NCBI GenBank assembly: GCA_043421945.1
Contig: JBHOGO010000009.1
Span: 1 to 64,000, forward strand
Direction: 5' to 3'
DNA length: 64,000 nt
Source: Thaumasiovibrio sp043421945
GTDB lineage: Bacteria; Pseudomonadota; Gammaproteobacteria; Enterobacterales; Vibrionaceae
Shown here: piece after piece, positions 61,179 to 64,000 of the stretch
Layout: the number at the start of each line of letters is the position of its first letter
Numbering within the stretch: the stretch's first letter is position 1
Notes under the pieces: generated by a model
What the model was told of the DNA's origin: nothing
The model's database searches: none
Seen by the model: only the letters and a program-made list of their open reading frames with translations
Position numbers and translations under genes: made by a program

Positions 61179-61195
61179 ACAGAGAACACAAAAAC

Positions 61196-61846
61196 TTAAA
61201 TCTCTGTTGGGATCTCAGCAATGATAGGACCACTGTTACTCGGGTAAACCAAGTACTCACCATGGTATTTCACTTTTGATTTATAATCAGTCACTTTGTG
61301 AAGTAATAGCCCATGCTTAGCGGCAAGGTTGATAAACAACGATTTATCACCACGTACAAAGAACGATAACGGTTTAACCAGTTTATCATCCTGTATGCCC
61401 GCTTTTTGCTGCTCAATACAAACTACCAAGGAGTCATGACCATCAGTAAAGTGAGAGACTTTGCGTAATACAGGGTAATCCAACGTGACTTCCCATTCCA
61501 ACTCTTCTAGTGCATCGAAAAAGCCAATTAGCTGTGACGCTGTAACGGTGTCAAATTCTGACTTGCCGCTTAACATTGCACGATAAGCTTGCTTAATTGA
61601 CTCAAACTGCTGCTTTAGTCCCGCATTCTTACCCATACTTCTTGATTGCTGCTGCCAACTCAATAAAACGGTTTTCGCACTATGGTCAAAACGCTGTTGT
61701 TTAATCGACTTTGTTACCCAGTTACTAAGAAAGTACGTTTCACTGACGGGTGTCGCTGATGTCTTACCACTGGCAATGGATGCATTTAGCTCATCCAGTC
61801 CACTCTCTACGACAGATAATAAATGCTGATAAAAATTGGTGCTCAT
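61196..61846 (-). CDS. DUF2913-like protein, unknown function
   Basis: This 216-residue soluble helical protein ends VKYHGEYLVYPSNSGP with features like the Vibrio DUF2913 family (a basic middle region and a C-terminal beta end). The ATG at 61846 was chosen; a GTG at 61855 would add three residues. It lies between the SDR gene and the MFS exporter. The family call is weak. Confidence 0.55.
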   Translation of the reverse strand: MSTNFYQHLLSVVESGLDELNASIASGKTSATPVSETYFLSNWVTKSIKQQRFDHSAKTVLLSWQQQSRSMGKNAGLKQQFESIKQAYRAMLSGKSEFDTVTASQLIGFFDALEELEWEVTLDYPVLRKVSHFTDGHDSLVVCIEQQKAGIQDDKLVKPLSFFVRGDKSLFINLAAKHGLLLHKVTDYKSKVKYHGEYLVYPSNSGPIIAEIPTEI

Positions 61847-61863
61847 ATTACTCACTTTGTCTG

Positions 61864-63045
61864 TTATTCACTTCTTAAGGCGACAAACCAATAGAAGGAT
61901 GCCGATATTACGGCACAAATCGCCATAGTCAATGCCATTGGCATTGGTGTCGTGTCAGGAATGATAGCGATAATCGCGCCAACGACGGTACCCGTACCAA
62001 AACGTAACGTGCCGGCAATTGCAGAAGCCGTACCCGCCATCTTAGGATAGCCATTCAGTAAACATGCCATCGTGTTACTACCTATAATAGAGATAATACC
62101 GACAAACATCATGACGGGTATCACTGTTCCCCACAAACCGAAATCCAATAACTGCCCAACAACCAATAGGAAACCAGCACTCAACTGAATCATCAGCGCT
62201 AACTTCAACATGAAATGAGAGCCCAGTTTTTTCACCATTCGCCCATTAAAGGTTGTAAAGGCAATTAAACACACAACATTCAAACCGAAAAAATAACCGA
62301 AATGCTCTGGGCTAACACCATAATAATCAATGTAAACAAATGGGCCTGCGGTAAGAAAAGTGAACATCCCTGCAAATGAGAATGCCCCGCAAAAGATATA
62401 GCCTACAGAAACAGGACTCGCGATAAGCTTGGCATAATTTCGTAGCGTTGCAGTCAGTTTTAACGGTTGACGATTTTCGACGTTAAGTGTCTCAGGGATA
62501 TTGATAATAACCGCGACGATGATGAGGCATGCCAATGCAGACAAACCATAGAATATCGCTTTCCAACCAAAGAAAACCGCGACGTAACCCCCTATCAGTG
62601 GTGCGACAAGAGGGGCGACAGTCATCACAAGTGTAATGAATGACATTGTTCGAGAAAAATCATCTCGGTCAAAGAGATCTCGCACTAAAGCTTGTACGAT
62701 AACGGCTGCTGCTGCACCGGCAAAGCCTTGCATCGCACGTAGCCATGTTAACTGAAATATATCTTGGCTCAACGCACAAAGTACACTGGTGATCGCAAAG
62801 AGCGCGATGCCCGTGATGAGTACAGGCTTACGACCGTATGCATCTGCTAACGGTCCAAAAAATATCTGCCCAATAGCGAAACCTGCAGTATAAGTGGTCA
62901 ATGTAATTTGAACGGCACTTGAAGTAACACTGAGATCGTCAGCAATGCTGGGCATCGCAGGCAAATACATATCGATTGCCAACGGTGTTAATGCTGAGAT
63001 AGCTCCCAATAAAAAGATGAGTATCATTTGAGGAGAGGTTCGCAT
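61864..63045 (-). CDS. Bcr/CflA family multidrug efflux MFS transporter
   Basis: This 393-residue protein (E. coli Bcr is 396) has twelve hydrophobic helices. The family N-terminus is ALTPLAIDMYLPAMPSIADDL, and the MFS motif GPLADAYGRKPVLI follows helix 2. It exports drugs such as bicyclomycin or sulphonamides, or dipeptides, with protons. The ATG at 63045 (TTTTTAGG upstream) is preferred to 63081. Confidence 0.88.
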   Translation of the reverse strand: MRTSPQMILIFLLGAISALTPLAIDMYLPAMPSIADDLSVTSSAVQITLTTYTAGFAIGQIFFGPLADAYGRKPVLITGIALFAITSVLCALSQDIFQLTWLRAMQGFAGAAAAVIVQALVRDLFDRDDFSRTMSFITLVMTVAPLVAPLIGGYVAVFFGWKAIFYGLSALACLIIVAVIINIPETLNVENRQPLKLTATLRNYAKLIASPVSVGYIFCGAFSFAGMFTFLTAGPFVYIDYYGVSPEHFGYFFGLNVVCLIAFTTFNGRMVKKLGSHFMLKLALMIQLSAGFLLVVGQLLDFGLWGTVIPVMMFVGIISIIGSNTMACLLNGYPKMAGTASAIAGTLRFGTGTVVGAIIAIIPDTTPMPMALTMAICAVISASFYWFVALRSE

Positions 63046-63249
63046 GGGTTGCCTAAAAATGTGTAGTGGGTCACATATCATAGCGCTTATTGACTAAACC
63101 GCACCTTAAAAAAGCGATTAAAAGCAAAATACTAGCATGCACGGCCTCAAACATAGTAAATGACAATATATGCGACCGTAAAATCACCAAAGGTAATGAG
63201 AGAAGCCGTTAAGGTGAGGTAAAAGCATACTCCCAACTCGTGCCTATTT
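63046..63249. other. Noncoding stretch between the Bcr/CflA gene and the rsuA terminator
   Basis: About 200 bp with no gene. It should carry the promoter of the leftward transporter gene. Confidence 0.4.
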
Positions 63250-63291
63250 TTTTAAAAAGCGTCTAACCTCATGGGTAGATAGTTAGACGCT
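63250..63291 (-). terminator. Terminator of rsuA
   Basis: AGCGTCTAAC (63258-63267) and GTTAGACGCT (63282-63291) form a 10-bp stem. On the minus strand the hairpin is followed by TTTT and an A/T-rich run. It lies 22 bp beyond the rsuA stop. Confidence 0.75.
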
Positions 63292-63312
63292 GGTACTTAA
63301 GAGGATGTTCCT

Positions 63313-64000
63313 TTAAAAAAGAGCGATCTCTTCTGGGGATAGATCTCTGTATTCGCCGGGCTCTAAGTCATCATCAAGCGTGATACCACCGACCCTCTCT
63401 CTGTGTAAGCCAACAACGCGGTTACCCACCGATGCAAACATCCGCTTAACTTGGTGATATTTCCCTTCGGTTATCGTTAACCTTGCTTCTGTCTCTGATA
63501 ACAGCTCCAATTTAGCAGGGCGAGTTAGCGCTTTTTCACCACGTAGCATCACGCCGTCAGCAAATGTTTGAATCGTCTCTTCCGGTACAGGATCGGCAAG
63601 TGTCACCAAATAAGTTTTCTCACAGATATGCTTAGGCGAGGTAATACGGTGTGACCATTGACCATCGTCGGTCATCAAAACAAGTCCAGTGGTATCGCCA
63701 TCTAATCGCCCAGCGACATGCAATTTCTCAGGGCTTATCTCATCAAGAAGAACAAACACTGTTGGGTTGTAGTCATCAACATGGGAGCAAACGAAACCCG
63801 TCGGTTTATTAAGCATGATGTAGCGCGGTCCAGATAACACTAATTGGCGATTCTGAAACATCACTTCCGCGTCGGTTGCAAGCTTAACGGCACCTTGTTT
63901 TACCGTGTCGCCATTTACGGTCACATCGCCAGATTTGAGTAGTTTTGTCGCCTCTTTTCGGGTGACACCTAGGGTTTCTGTTAAGTACTTATCTAATCTC
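63313..64000 (-). CDS. rsuA: 16S rRNA pseudouridine-516 synthase RsuA (start just outside the window)
   Basis: The protein has an N-terminal S4 RNA-binding domain (RLDKYLTETLGVTRKEATKLL) and a catalytic domain with the Asp motif GRLDGDTTGLVLMTDDG. The end KYHQVKRMFASVGNRVVGLHRERVG is typical of RsuA. It makes pseudouridine 516 in 16S rRNA. The frame reaches the window edge at 64000 with only the first two bases of the ATG missing, so the gene is otherwise complete (about 230 residues). Confidence 0.92.
   Translation of the reverse strand, partial: RLDKYLTETLGVTRKEATKLLKSGDVTVNGDTVKQGAVKLATDAEVMFQNRQLVLSGPRYIMLNKPTGFVCSHVDDYNPTVFVLLDEISPEKLHVAGRLDGDTTGLVLMTDDGQWSHRITSPKHICEKTYLVTLADPVPEETIQTFADGVMLRGEKALTRPAKLELLSETEARLTITEGKYHQVKRMFASVGNRVVGLHRERVGGITLDDDLEPGEYRDLSPEEIALF

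Overview
This window looks like a Vibrionaceae (Vibrio, Photobacterium, Grimontia or a close relative) large-chromosome segment that includes the replication terminus. Three things support this. A complete 28-bp XerC/XerD dif site lies at 15172-15199. A Vibrio-type TonB2 cluster runs from a TPR gene through tonB2, exbD2, exbB2 and ttpC to a DUF3450 gene (19453-24337). The housekeeping genes (hrpA, maeA, sanA, nagK, tapT, rsuA, a SLC13 permease) are typical of gammaproteobacteria. No rRNA, tRNA, CRISPR array or IS element was seen. Family names come from reading motifs in the translations; no database search was possible.

Region 1 (1-889) is the decayed end of a filamentous (inovirus) element: the remains of a II/X-family replication initiator, lacking its N-terminus and frameshifted near 264.

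Region 2 (890-15199) is a roughly 14.3-kb tailless prophage of the corticovirus (PM2-like) type. It lies between a dif-like hybrid site (890-917) and the complete dif site (15172-15199), and it has no integrase gene. It therefore looks like an integrative element that borrows the host XerC/XerD recombinases. Its order is: a leftward HTH repressor; a rightward early operon with a HUH rolling-circle replication initiator; small membrane proteins and an FtsK/HerA-type packaging ATPase; a large AT-rich gene of opposite orientation encoding an AAA ATPase with a TOPRIM/DUF4435-like nuclease half (probable anti-phage cargo); the late operon, with a PM2 P2-like double-jelly-roll capsid protein, many one-helix virion proteins, a GNAT-like protein, an octapeptide-repeat stalk protein, a receptor-binding spike and a P5-like peptidoglycan hydrolase; and at the right end a leftward lipoprotein and a DUF3653-like regulator.

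Region 3 (15200-64000) is ordinary host chromosome. It holds a DUF445 membrane protein, two MATE exporters, an FMN reductase, the probably Fur-controlled TonB2 energy-transduction operon and an ABC exporter behind its own Fur-like box, hrpA, azlCD, an AraC regulator divergent from a MATE gene, a TerB-like protein, a pullulanase lipoprotein, an HrpB-like helicase, NAD-malic enzyme, sanA, a SLC13 permease, a KAS III enzyme, a diguanylate cyclase with a GREEF signature, nagK, tapT, a CoA-transferase, a VOC protein, an AttEFGH-like ABC/lipocalin operon, an SDR protein, a DUF2913-like protein, a Bcr/CflA exporter, and rsuA (missing only the first two bases of its start codon at the window edge).
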